In this document: in pieces, positions 23,808 through 35,764 of the stretch
How the letters are laid out: every line of letters starts with the position of its first letter
Numbering within the stretch: position 1 is the stretch's first letter
DNA from: Rhinopomastus cyanomelas
Lineage: Eukaryota; Chordata; Aves; Bucerotiformes; Rhinopomastidae
Reading direction: 5' to 3'
DNA length: 64,000 bases
NCBI GenBank assembly: GCA_013400115.1
Contig: VXBP01008912.1
Location: 397,501-461,500, forward strand
Notes under the pieces: model-generated
What the model was told of the DNA's origin: nothing
What the model saw: the letters and a program-made list of their open reading frames with translations, nothing else
The model's database searches: none
Position numbers and translations under genes: made by a program

Positions 23808-25014
23808 CCAGAGAACAGGGTCAGAATTAGCCATGATGATAATTCAATAGTGAGGAAAAATTGTATTCATAAAATAACACTCAAAATGTTGATATTTCCA
23901 CCAGCTTTAAACAATAACTAAAGGAAGTGACTAACAAAAACAGCTTTCTTCCTCCTTCTTCAGGCCATCATGGGAGCAGCTAGTAACATCCCTACAGAAA
24001 TGCTGCGTTGACTTTAACAATTTCAGTTCTGAGACTGAAGAAACACGTCCTTTGTACATTTACTGAATGACCCTCTGCTAGAAAAGTCCTTTTACCTTCA
24101 TTCTTAACTCTCCTTCACCTCTGTGATAGCTCCTGGCAATTTGCATAATAAGAAAATGTATAAATATGTAAAAATGTTTATAATATGCCCTCTGATAAAA
24201 TACAAGCATTTTAGTATGGATAAGCAAGACCAGAAATAATAATTACAATACTATAGAATAGAAAAATACAAGGCAAAACTAACCCAAGATCATTCACTAG
24301 CCAGATCTGAAAGCCACGGGAAAAATACACTGCAATCATCCGTAGAATTTTTCCTTTTTTAACAAAAGTGATTTTATTCTTCAGAAACTATTGGCCTTCC
24401 TCTTGCAAGCAAGTGAAAGACAAGCAAATGGAACATTTAAGCAGGCAGTGAGAAATCAGAGACCTTCACTGTTGATTTGAAAGTCATAAACACCTTTTTT
24501 CACACCCAACAACAGCTCTGTCTGCTAGATGAAACACTTATTTTTGAGCCCAGCGTCTGAATGACTCAAACCTACCAGCCAACTACAATATTTTATTCAG
24601 CATACAAGGGACTGACTTATCCACAGTGACTTCACACAAAGGAGTACCTGGTTCTTCCTCAGCCTTTCTGGAACCTGTTCTTCCCACCCGAGCCAACTCA
24701 AATTGTAAATTATTAGGAACTGCACTAACTAATGTATTGTCTGGCCTGAACTTATCTTCTAGTTCCCCATAAAATATTATTTCTTCTTTGCTTATCCCTC
24801 ATTGAAATGTATGTTACTGCTCTTCCTCCTTTTTATCTTTACATTTGTTGTTGCTACCTTTGCACTTTTTCATTGCTGCCATTGCATTCATGAGTTTTCC
24901 CAGGAGAAAGATTGGGACAAGACTCATTAATCTAGATACAGATATATTTTATTTACTTAACACGTGCCCACAGGAGTATGAAAGAGGGTGAAAAAGTTGA
25001 CGCAACGTCAGGTA
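23808..25014. other. Single-copy AT-rich DNA
   Basis: No gene or repeat is recognised. The 24.1-24.3 kb part is very AT-rich, with an octamer-type ATTTGCAT at 24139-24146 followed by AATAAGAAAATG. Confidence 0.5.
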
Positions 25015-25276
25015 CTGACAGCACTAGGGGGAATGGAGCACAGCTGGAGATGGGTAGATTTAGACTGGATGAGAGGAGGAAGTTCTTCACCAGGAGAGTG
25101 CTGAGAGCCTGCAATGGGTTGCCCTGGAAGGTGGTAGAGGCCCCATCCTTGGAGGTGTTTAAGGCCAGGCTGGATAAGGCTCTGGCCAGCCTGATCTAGG
25201 GTGGGGTGTCCCTGCCCATGGCAGGGGAGTTGGAACTGGATGATCCTGTGGTCCCTTCTAACCCAGACTGATTCTA
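25015..25276 (+). mobile_element. CR1 LINE 3' end, sense (first of a head-to-tail pair)
   Basis: Sense-strand CR1 with GACAGCACTAGGGGGAATGG, TAGATTTAGACTGGATGAGA, AGGAAGTTCTTCACCAGGAG, GGTTGCCCTGGAAGGTGGTA and TTTAAGGCCAGGCTGGATAA, then TTGGAACTGGATGATCCTGT and a short tail GATTCTATGA. The encoded C-terminal end (frame 24978-25199, with LARGE segments RGNGAQLEMGRFRLDERRKF and VVEAPSLEVFKARLD) runs without stops to the end of ORF2. It is a different subfamily from the second member of the pair that abuts it. Confidence 0.92.
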
Positions 25277-25372
25277 TGACTTGGTCTGGGTGATCCTGCT
25301 GTGACAGGGGGATTGGACCAGATGATCTTTCGAGGTCCCTTCCAATCCCTAATGATTCTATGATTCTATGTT
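25275..25372 (+). mobile_element. CR1 LINE 3' end, sense (second of the pair)
   Basis: Begins TATGACTTGGTCTGGGTG directly after the tail of the previous element. It continues with the 3' end of the main CR1 type (CTGCTGTGACAGGGGGATTG, GATGATCTTTCGAGGTCCCT, CAATCCCTAATGATTC) and an ATTCTATG tail. Only the last codons of ORF2 (CDLV type) and the 3' end are kept. The 35170 copy starts at the same internal position. Confidence 0.92.
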
Positions 25373-25469
25373 TCAAAAGCTTTAATTGATGACCCTAATC
25401 TACGAATCTGGTCAACTGTACACTACAAAGGAAACAAGGTCTTTAAATACAAGTCAATAGAGCACTTAT

Positions 25470-26300
25470 TACAGAGATAGGAGGAATGGAATAAACATTC
25501 CAATGTGATGGCATTTTATTCAGCCATTATTAATCGTCATCAATATTCGGACACCATTAAGCAGTGTTGACTGAATGTGAGATGAGCTGGTCTCAGCTAA
25601 CTCTTATATCATATGGAGACTAAATTAGGCTTTCCAATAATCGCTGTTTCTTAATGGCTAGCAAAAGGTATTTCTGTACTGCCCCCGTGTCCTTTATGAG
25701 TTCCATAAATAACTAATTAACCTCTGCAACAGCAGTCGGCACTAAAGCAGGAGGCAGTCTCTCTCTGTACGAGCGACGGGCGTCTCAGAAAAGATCTGAG
25801 TCACACGAAGCTTACACTCTTTGCTTTTTGCAGTGTTCTCTGCAGAAATTAAATGCTTATTGGCTCCCCATTAATACCCATTTAGTAATCTGCCATTTTT
25901 GTTTGTTTTAATATAGCGCTCACTTTTAGAGTAGAAAGGAATTATGCGGTTTAGAAGTATGAATATTAAAAAAGGATATAATTAAATCTGTAGCCTGAAA
26001 CCTCTGTCTAAAGCTATAATGACAAATTTAGTCCATATTTATTATGGTGCACAAGGGACTTTAACTAGATCATTAGTTTATATGCCTTACTCAGTAGCGA
26101 AGTTCTAAAACTTCACATTTTGCATATTATTACATTATTCATTTTTCCAACTAGGCATAAAATATGGCTTCCCAAGAGTACAATACCTAATTCTTCAAAA
26201 TATACAAAGATAGCAATAAAATGATTAAATTACAACTCTTACATCTGTTCTTCTTGTCTGATTATAAATTAAAATGTTCAAAACCAAAAGAAAACAACAC
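25470..26300. promoter_or_regulatory. Candidate conserved non-coding element block
   Basis: An 830-base AT-rich stretch with many TAAT and ATTA cores, a TTAATGG-type site and the CAGCAGTCGGCAC and TATAGCGCTCAC pieces containing CpGs. It also has an ATTTGCATA-like stretch and several ATTAAA and ATTATT runs. There are no simple repeats and no transposon remnants. Its texture resembles developmental enhancers, but conservation is not testable here. Confidence 0.3.
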
Positions 26301-27054
26301 AGGTAACAAATACGTTTAAGCAGCGTCTCTTCTCAGAACCACAGCATTTGCCAAACTCCATCCTCTCAATTACAAGTGCTGCTGGCTTATCCCCTCTTCC
26401 ACAGGTGGTGGTGTCATCGGGGTTTTTTGAGAGGTTGTGATATCGAGTATAACTTGGCCATAGATTTAAAAATCACTGACTCTGACTGATAACATGGATT
26501 AGGTGCTGTGAACTCACCACCACAGTTACTGAGAAAGACTGATCAAAGAACTCAATGAGATTTCTGTCTGTATGAACACATTGGTTTAAAAAAACCCATC
26601 AAATGTTCTGCCTGTCAGGAGGAAAATACAAAATGCTATTCTAAACCACTACCCATCATTGCAAAATGCTGCTTGGTGTTTTCTTTATCAATTACACATT
26701 AACAAATCTTTAATCCAATGATGGAAACGCACCAGTGCAGGTGACACTGACAAATTATCCTTGGCACAGTCTCTGAACTCATAACACATTTCAAAGAAGA
26801 CTACCCTGAATATAAAATGCATGAACTATTAAATCACAATGCCTACTGAGAAAATTAATTTTAGGGATCATTATTAGGAAAATGATTATTTACTGGAAAA
26901 TTTCTATTTGAGGACAAACAAATGCATTTTAAAATCTATTGTTTCACTCTCCTGGAACTACATTTGTTTCCTAAAGCCCTGAAACTCACAAAACCAAATA
27001 CCTACAGAAATTAAATTACTGTGATCGCAAGGGCACTGAATCAGCGCTACGCGG

Positions 27055-27077
27055 CAAGGCATTATCGGATGCCGTTG
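27055..27077 (+). other. Small inverted repeat
   Basis: The arms GGCAT and ATGCC enclose six bases, and outside them CAA pairs with TTG after one unpaired G. The sequence lies in a short CpG-containing stretch (AGCGCTACGCGG upstream). An imperfect hairpin of this size is common by chance. Confidence 0.5.
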
Positions 27078-27560
27078 TAGGCATCTGTGGATAAATTAGG
27101 GGAGCAGAAGTTACGAATGGATGCTCCTTGAATGCTTCTGAACCCATTGAGTTTTCATCAAATTGAGACACCACACTACGTTTCCAGTTTTCATCTGTCT
27201 TGAATGGCTGTATTTACTCTAGATGAAGATTACTCTGTATGTTCCCGTGATAGATGCCTTCAAGATACATTTTATGACAATATCAGAAAGTCTCTCTCTT
27301 TCTTTTTTATCATGGCTGCTTCAATTGCAAATCAGAACATACGGAATAACTGCATGAGTTTGAATGATCACAACTCTTCTGGTTACCGAGCGGAACCCAC
27401 GTAAAGCCAACTTGCAAAATGTCCCCTGAAGAGTTAACTTGCTGTTTTGAAAAAAATAATGTTCCAGCTGCTAATGTGTACAAACTAAACCTAAAAGCTG
27501 CATCCCTTACACTGAGAGTGGGGAATAAAAAAAAGGATGAGGAAAGAACTTAGAAGGATT

Positions 27561-27590
27561 CCAACCCTTAACATCCTATGATCCTATGAG
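27561..27590 (+). mobile_element. Minimal CR1 3' tail, sense
   Basis: CCAACCCTTAACATCCTATG followed by ATCCTATGA, the same ATCCTATG-type tail as at 18274. About 30 bases remain, so it is an extremely 5'-truncated insertion or a decayed relic. Confidence 0.7.
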
Positions 27591-29731
27591 CTCTGAAGAG
27601 GAGCTCTTTGATAAAATATTCCTGGTTGCAAGAGTGCCTTTGATTCATGTACTAATATGTGGAAAATCTACCTCACTCACCCAATCTGCAGGGGAAGAAA
27701 GAGAAAGGGGAAAAAATGGAAGAAACTGGCTTCATTACACAATGTCCCTCGATAAATAAAAACTCGATCTGGCCTCTGTCCACTGCTGTTCTAAATGAGC
27801 CCAGTCAGTCTGGCCCATGTTTTTTCATTTCATTTTCTCAAGCCAAATGACTACCATCTGCTGTCACAAAGCTGTCACACAATCAGTAATGGAAGATTTC
27901 TAAGGAATATAATGGCTGAAGAACGAATATATGACATTCCAGCTCCCATCTAGCAGAGAGAGAACAGCAACCCATTTGAAAAGAAACAGCAGTAGTGTTC
28001 TCCCACTTCCCAGCAAGTGCATTGTAATACAAATCTTTATTTGGACTCAAGACGTTGACAGGTCAATTGAACAGAATAAGTCTAGTTTATGATGCAGTTG
28101 TCAGAAGTGGTTAAAGCAGGAGTCTGTTTACCGGCGCCCTGAGATATTCCAACAATTTTTCTTGCAAACCAGCACCTTGAGGTTAATTACTTTACCAATT
28201 TGAGTAAATGGCAAGCCATATTCCCATCTGTCTCCATTAGTTCCCCACTATTTCTCAATTTATGATGACTGGGGTCAAGGCTGTGGTACAAAAGAAGAGC
28301 TAATAAAGCATGAATGGAGTAATTTTCTGTTTATACAAATGTGGTAGCCACAGCATAAATAAGGAAGAGGCAATTCAGAAATGCATGTTCTTTGCCTTGA
28401 AACTTTCTGAGTGCTAACTGTGTTTAGAGGAGTGAAAAACAAACACTAGCAATGAATCGTTGTTTCCATACTTATACATCTCTGACTGTGCAGCACCGCA
28501 CACTCCACCCGCACCCTGGCACAGGAATAAGAGAACTTTTGAGGAGCCTACAACAGTTGAGCTCTGCTAAGCTTGTTCACCAAAGGTAAGCTGCCTGGGA
28601 AAGGAAAAAGAAGCATCTCTATGTTTGATACCAAAATGCAGCATTACTGAAGCTCTTCTGCCTCGAGTAAACATTTCTTGCAATCTAGACAGGATTTAGT
28701 GCTGGAATCCCTTCAGTTGTATTTAACAGTGTGACTGATTTAAGAGCATCTCAAGGGACAATACCTGCTTTAAAACACTGGGAAGGTTTACTCCTACATC
28801 AAGCAGCTTTCTCTTCTCCGACAGCTTTGAAGTCAGATGCATAGTTATTTTTTTCATTCAAAAGACTCAACGTCTGTGACAAAGGCCTGAGATAAATACC
28901 AAGGAAAAATGTGCAACTTCCACAAAGTGTTAATGAGTATGCTGGGCTGATACATTCTGCCTAATCTACTTTGTCTAAACAGTGTCAGTCTAAAAATAGA
29001 AGAGAGTATTTTGGCCATTTGCCACAAATGGTAGAATTACCCATTAATTAAAGACTACAATAAAATAAATTTTGCAGCAAATGAGGCAGAAAGCACGTAT
29101 TTTATAATAAATGGTTCAAGATAGACTGGAGGTAATAATGTTCTACTGCTGTTTGTGTAGTGTAAAAATTTTAATCCACGACATATCCATCAGAAGCCAC
29201 AGAAGCCCATTAATGTGAGGCAAATCAATAAGTACACATAGATATTCATTCCTGCAAAACAGTCTAGAGAGCAATGTCTTTTCAGATTACTGTGTTTGTC
29301 CCTAAGATCTGATCAGAAACCAGCCCGAGAGGGCGATGGGAAAGCTGCCAAAGCACAATATTGACTATCAACTCTACTGATTCCATAGGAAATCGGACAC
29401 TGAGATTTGTACTTACACTAGTCAACACTAAGAATCAATGTGCACGGGCTGATCCTAGTTCTATCGTACCAAAGGAATTCGATGCGCTACTCCTCAGGAC
29501 TGCAGGATATTCTACCACTTCTTGTTTTGCAAAGAGCAGACTGAAATGTAGAGGGTTACGCAAGTTAACTCAGTTGTAAAGTAACACCGGCAACCAAACA
29601 CTTGAACGCTCAACACTGTGTGTGCTCCAGGGCCAAACTACTTACTACAGTAGTAGCACTGGTTGCACACTTACACTGTGCTCTGCAACGTGTCCTAGAA
29701 CTGAGACCGTGCACAGGAGTCAGTATAACTG
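27591..29731. other. Single-copy non-coding DNA
   Basis: No repeat or exon is recognised. The block 28060-28330 and a CCATTAATTAAAGAC stretch near 29041 look regulatory. Confidence 0.5.
28060..28330. promoter_or_regulatory. Candidate conserved non-coding element
   Basis: Complex, mildly AT-rich sequence with TCAATTGAACAG (an AT-rich inverted-repeat-like core), ACCGGCGCCCTG (CpG-bearing), GGTTAATTAC, CAATTTGAG and TAATAAAGC. Evidence is texture only. Confidence 0.22.
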
Positions 29732-29784
29732 GGATCATTCAGGTTGCACAGGATTGCAGTGGGTCACCTAGTCCAGCCTCCTGC
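29732..29784 (-). mobile_element. Diverged CR1-type 3' end remnant, antisense
   Basis: GATCATTCAGGTTG, a degenerate stretch, then GGGTCACCTAGTCCAGCCTC and CTGC. This matches the reversed CR1 3' end with loss of similarity in the middle. It is older than the other copies, or of a different subfamily. Confidence 0.6.
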
Positions 29785-30292
29785 ATTTACTAGGACTTAC
29801 CATTTCAGAATGTGTTTTACTTGCTTAAACACAAGGGGAGGAAATGTGACCTTCCCCAACTCATTTGAAAAGAGCTTCCAGATCACCAGTGAAGTAAAAT
29901 GTGGGGAAAATTTATCCCACATGTTTTAGAGATAACAACAAAGTACATCAGTACATTAAAACTACAAGATAATGCTCTTTTACTGCAAAACTAGTGGCAG
30001 GAGCATTAAATCCAGAAGATCCAATTATCTTGCCATTAGAATTTCCAAAAAAAATGAAACAGGAGATGAACAATTCCCAAGAAGTACAAAACACAGACAT
30101 GTTTAGAGAGTGCAAATAATAGACTTCTCCACCCAGTTCTGCTTTGTCAGTTTTTCTCATTATTTGCCATCTGACTACTTTTTTTTACTCTGACCCTAAG
30201 GAAAAACAAAATCAGCACCTAAAGGATGATTGGAAAAGCAGAGAAGGGGAAAGGTGGTTCCATACTCTGAGAAAGAATATGTTGTGGTGATG
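29785..30292. other. Single-copy spacer
   Basis: No gene or repeat is recognised. Confidence 0.45.
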
Positions 30293-30363
30293 TTAGGTCA
30301 TACATTGGATTTGATCATCTTAGAGGTCTTTTCCAGCATCAAGAATTCTGTGATTCTCTGATA
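30293..30363 (+). mobile_element. CR1 3' tail, sense
   Basis: GGATTTGATCATCTTAGAGG, TCTTTTCCAGCATCAAG and the tail AATTCTGTGATTCTCTG. The 5' limit is uncertain by about 20 bases. The AGAGGTCTTTTCCA motif marks an older subfamily than the GAGGTCCCTTCCAA type. Confidence 0.8.
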
Positions 30364-33300
30364 ATTTTCCTTTTCCTGTGAGGTAACTAAAGGCACAAAC
30401 AGGCAGAGAATCTAAACAGATAAACTGTTTTCAATCTTTCAGTAAAATCCAGACGTAGAAACTTTTACCTGGATCATCTGAACAAACTTCCTTTACGGAA
30501 TGATGATGTCAACTCTCGAGTTATATTTGCTAGTCACTTTTCACACTGGGTCTACCCAATTTGGACTTCGTGATTAAAGAGAATTTTAAAACAGCTTCTT
30601 TCTATGGCTGCTACAAACTCACGTACACATCCATATACTAACCATGACAAATTCACACCTTGTGAAAATCCCATATAAAGCAGTTGGTGAAGTTGTTATT
30701 TTTACTCAGTAGCCACTGAAATTAGCAGAATGGTCAGGTATTTTTTTATTCTTGTTATCCTGGATTAAAAGTTGCTGAAAGACAGACACATATGAAAACC
30801 AGATGCTGATTGTCAGTACAGCCAGTAGCAGCAGATACGAGCACAACAGCAGGATTTACAGAGTTACACAGGGAAAACACACAGCTCCATTTGCAAGCTA
30901 AAAGCAAAATTCTGGTAATCCTGAACTAATCATTTCGCCTTCCAAAAAGTGAGAACTTACATTATTTATGGCAGAATGAATGTTCAGAGTCATGTTCATA
31001 CCTGAAGACTATCTGGTGATGTCACACTGGTGTGCTGCAAGGACCCAGCTATTCTTGATAGCTGTTCTATGGTAATAACTAGTAGGTTATTTATGCTTCT
31101 GGTCAACACACTTTGGAAGAGGGGGTGTTTAATGGCAAAACAAGATTTTTCTTATGAAGACCTAGTTTGGGAGAGCTATTAAGCAGTTTTACATCTTCCA
31201 ACTAAGCACAACCCTGTTCACTATGATTTGTAGGTTTTCAACTACTTCAGATTTTTATTAAGGGAGAAAAATATGAGGAATGAGCTCATCAGGTAAAATA
31301 CAACTCAGCTCTGCTAAAACTAGTGTAAGATGGTAGTAAAACCTGTCATTCAGTTTACTGTGAGTAAAACCAGAAACCAGTTAAACAGCAAGAAGGGAAC
31401 ATGTAATAAATGAATAAATGGAGGCCTGGGTTTCCTACTTACTTGCTTTGACATCCTGAGAAAGCTACTGAGGGCTTCGCTCAACTTAGAGAAGTCAGGG
31501 TAATACTTCTTGTAGCCTCACTAGGCTTTGGCTCTGCCTATCCATATCAATATTCCTTATTCTTTCCACGGGTAAAAATAAGGTAATTATGTTCATGCTG
31601 GGTGAGGAGGTAGCTGCTTAATGCACGAAGGGTTTTAAGAAGCTGTTTCCTTCTTGTGGAAATAGAGGAAGTATTTATATAAAATTAAAGTTGACTAGAA
31701 CAGTGAATTAGTTTTTGGATGAATAGCTGTAGAGAAATCAATCTATTGGTAGATGGGTAATTCTCAAGGATGTTCTGCTTTAAACCCTGGAGGGGCAATG
31801 ATTTAGAGAAAGAGAAAAGAAAGGAAGCTGCAAACAACTACAGAGAGTCACCAACAGAAAAAGACTTGATGTGTCCAAAATCCCTAGGAAGAAAAATACT
31901 GTGAAACTTTAAGTTATCACTACTGAGGAGGTTTTGTGGCTTATTGAACAGACACAAAGGTCTAAACATCCTCAAGGGAAGATGAAAATGAAATTCAGAG
32001 CCCTTTAACCCATGGGAACTTGCAGAAGGAATGCTGCAAACAAAAGTTATTGATGCTTGAACAACTCTCAGGCTACACAAAGAAGATTGCTTAACTCAGT
32101 TGGGCCTCACAGAATCACTACGAGAATTCCACAATCCTTGCTGATATTTCAGAAAAGAATCCCAAGTTTCAATGGTACAAAACTTCAGCTTCATGTACAT
32201 TCTACCTGTGGTGTCCCCAGAGCACACTCAATGTGAGGAGAGACTCTCACGATCAGTCAGAGCCTACGTTCTACAGTCACCACCCAAAGTACTTCACAGT
32301 CTTTCACAGGCATTAAAAATTAGCTCAAAATGTAGTTTGAAAAATGTTTCGGAGGAGATCATGTGAAAAGGAGCAATAAAGCTTTTAAGCCATTACCTGT
32401 TTCACACTGGCACCCAGGTTCTGTCTGATCTTGCTGTCTGACTTCACCGAAGAGAACACGCCGGTTAGACCCCGAGAGCCTCAGAGTGGCTGTCTTGCTC
32501 TTGTAACGAGAGTCTCCGAGTGTTGAGCATAATTGGAAGAAATCCAGGGATGTAATGCCTTTTAACACCTGGGGTTGAATCTCAGAAGGGAACTGGGATG
32601 TAACAAGGCAGCTTCTCATTCTCTCAGCCACCCAGACTCCTCAGCATTTCAATTTTTAATCATCTTTTGTCCCTGAGTTTCAGTGGATGATGTCCACAGA
32701 ACAGGAGGTTTGATATGTTTATCACAAAAGGTTCTGCAATGTGGGAAGTCACTGGAAACTGTTTAGGTTAAACTGTTTTACAACCTGACTAAACAAACAG
32801 CCAGCACCAATACATGGGAATTGCACTGCAGTGCAGCAGTAAACAGCTGGAAATTACCAGGTTGAATTTAATACATAAAAATAATGATATAATAACTGAA
32901 GTGAAACAGTAGTTAGCATTTCAAAAGCCTCCAAGCTATCACCACAAGGTGAATTATCTCAGTCAAAAGAGACTAGAAAGGAAGAGGTTGGTGATACAGA
33001 GGTTTAGAAAAAAAAGTCTTATAAACAAACAGGGTTGTCTTAGGGTTGTATCCCAATCACACCCGATTTCAGCTGCCCCAGTCTGTGCTACTGGGTGACA
33101 CAGAAACCACCTTAAAGCAGTGTCAGGGTTGAATCCAGCCTCTAATCTGCAAAGTACATCTGCTTTATAGAGCACTTTTATGGAGCCTCATAATTAGAAA
33201 AACATGGCTTGTATTTCCCTCACTTCCTAAACTATAAAAGACCCTGGCTTTCTTTTTAAAACACTAATTACACGATGGGAAAAAGCCTCTGATTTCTGAG

Positions 33301-35169
33301 AACACACTTGTCTAAGAGAAATAATTTGTAAGAGGAGCAACAAAATAATGTGGAAGTGTGTGAAGGATTATTAAACAGACACGTTTTGTGCTCAGAACTG
33401 CTCCTGTGCTTTGAAACTGAGTCTGATTCTTGAACTGGCGCTGCTCGAGGCAAAAGATGCAGCTTTGCCAAGTGATAAAGCAACAAGACATACTAGCCTG
33501 CTCCCGTTAAGAAACTTCTAACCAGCCCAAAACAAGGACTTCTCCAGCTCATGCAAGCTGTATCCCACGGAACGTCCCAAGACCAGAAGAACCTACCAGA
33601 ACAACCCCTACAGAGAACCTGTGTAAACGTGTCAACGGCTGCTGTGTGCTCTGCCAAGGCAGAACCCTCAGTTCTTTTGCCCTACACGTACAGAGAACAG
33701 ATACACCTGATAAATGGAATTATTTCCTCTCAGATTTGCTTCACTTACAATATCTGTTCTACAAAAAAAAACTTAGGCACCAGCAGTTGTAGAAACTTTA
33801 CTTGGTTTAGAATCTGTGAATACGTTGGACTTCAGAAGGATCATTGTCTTTTTCTCTTTTGAAAGACCAAATACAACTATCCAACTCTGAGCATGCTTCT
33901 TACTGAGCAAGTAAGTGAGAAAACATGAGCTGAGGAAAGTAAAGTCTGACAGGTAAACAGCTGTTGTCTGAAGAATTAAAGCCATTCAAGCACTGAGTAG
34001 TGCCCCGAGAACTCTGCTTCCTAGCCAAGACCTCCACTGTTTTACCTGTTCCCAAAACCACTTAATTGATTCTTTTTGCTGTTGTTCATATCTGTATCTC
34101 AGCATGGGTTTGAGGAACTCAGGAAGGAAGGAAAGGGAGGAGATATCACATCCACCACCTAAGGACATTTGCCTGGCCATGGATGAGAAGCTATAATGTA
34201 GGGAACTGGGATTTCAGAGGCAGAAAGTTCATCTGTTGCTATGTTGTGACTGTTACTCCAGCATCAGTATCTGACATATGAGATCCCTGAAATCAGCAGT
34301 CATACCTCAGTTGCTACCACGCTGGCATTTAATGCTTTCAGTTTGGAATGTTTGCAAATACCAACAAATTTTCAACAATTGCTGGTTAAAACTTCCCAGT
34401 CTCTGAAACTATAATTTTAAAGAGAAATACAACAAAACCCTCTTACAGAGTGCTGCTTAAGGTATCATCTAGTCGAGCAATTCATCAGAAGTCACTGCAT
34501 CCTGGCTCTTAGGGGTTTTTATTGCTCTGTGTAAAGGGTGAGGAAGTGAACAAAGACTCTTTATGTCCCCTGTGTGTAACAGAAGAGGCAGACTGTGTCT
34601 TCAGATGTGGCAGAGCGTTTCCTACAGGGAAGTAAGGTGCTCGTCTCACGCTCAAATGGCATCATATTTCTTCCGATAGCGAGGCCGTAGGATGTCATCC
34701 AGACTCCAGACTGGCAGGGGGGTTTGGAATGAGGATAGTAATGCTGATTTGATAGCTGAGCAATGAAATCTCCTGTAGGTTATTTCCCATGAAAGAACTA
34801 ATAAGGGCACTTGTTTTCAATCACAGATGGTCTCTGCTCAGTCCTATTCTGAAGTGCTTTATTCAGAGTTCCCCCAATCAATATTTTGACTTTGAGAAGC
34901 AGAGCTATTAGAGGTTGTTTAGCTTGAGAGCCGGAATGCCAGATCTTGAGCCAAGCAGCCCTCCTCCACTGTTTTTTTTCCAAAGAAGGCAAGAAAAAGA
35001 AACTGCAGGCACAAAGAAACACCATCTTTTCTAGACATGGAAATGTGCAACACCAGAGCACAGGAGAAACACACCATGCAGAACATGGTCACATTATCAT
35101 CCTCTCGAGCAAGTATTTCCTGGTTCTTTGGTTCTAGAATGCCACTATCCCTGTCCTGGAATGAAATCT
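30364..35169. other. Single-copy non-coding DNA, 4.8 kb
   Basis: No repeat, exon or RNA gene is recognised. Open frames are at most 103 codons, which is chance length. Confidence 0.5.
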
Positions 35170-35266
35170 ATGACTTGGCCTGGGTGATCCTGCTGTGGCA
35201 GGGGGATTGGGCTGGATGATCTTTCGAGGTCCCTTCTGATCCCTAATGATTCTGTGATTCTATGAT
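35170..35266 (+). mobile_element. CR1 LINE 3' end, sense
   Basis: TATGACTTGGCCTGGGTG, CTGCTGTGGCAGGGGGATTG, GCTGGATGATCTTTCGAGGT, CCCTTCTGATCCCTAATG and a tail ATTCTGTGATTCTATGATA. It is the same main type, with the same internal 5' truncation point, as the copy at 25275. Confidence 0.92.
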
Positions 35267-35693
35267 ACTCTTGGCAGACTCAGACATATTCTCTAGACTA
35301 TTAAACACACAGATTAGCTAGGCAAGTCACACAAGTTGGAATTCTGCTTCAGGCTAGGAGGAAAACGTAGTGGGATGACAACATACCAACCACCTCTCTT
35401 TTCTTTAGGTCTGACAGTAGATTTTTAGGTATCTTAGGAAAGAATTTGACTTTAGTTCCAAGATGTGAAATTATTTTGACGTGACCAACGAATACCTCAA
35501 AATCCATTTCAGGCAGGAGCTTGGTTTTATTGCTTCCACCAAAGAAGGACAAAAACCTTCTACCAACAAGTCCTTTTTTACAGTATCTACATAGATACTG
35601 CAGGGAAAAATACTGTCACACCACCACAGGCAGGTGACAATGGATGGCTGAACTTCTTTGTGATCCAAACACTTAAGAAAATTATTTATTACA
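35267..35693. other. Spacer between two CR1 ends
   Basis: About 430 bases with no gene or repeat recognised. Confidence 0.45.
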
Positions 35694-35764
35694 AAATCAC
35701 AGAACATTGGGGTTTGGAAGGGACCTCAAAAGATCATCCAGTCCAACCCCCATGTCAGAGCAGA
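35694..35764 (-). mobile_element. CR1 LINE 3' end, antisense
   Basis: AAATCACAGAACATTGGGG, GGAAGGGACCTCAAAAGATC, ATCCAGTCCAACCCCCATG and GAGCAGAGG. It is a short 5'-truncated copy of the main type. Confidence 0.9.

Larger units (their letters stand above)
25371..27560. other. Single-copy AT-rich non-coding DNA
   Basis: No repeat or exon is recognised. It includes the conserved-element-like block at 25470-26300 and a small CpG-containing hairpin at 27055-27077, listed separately. Confidence 0.5.

Noticed and set aside
32106..32120. CACAGAATCAC-like sequence resembling a CR1 tail
   Set aside because: Only about 12 bases match and the following sequence is not CR1, so it is not supportable as an element.
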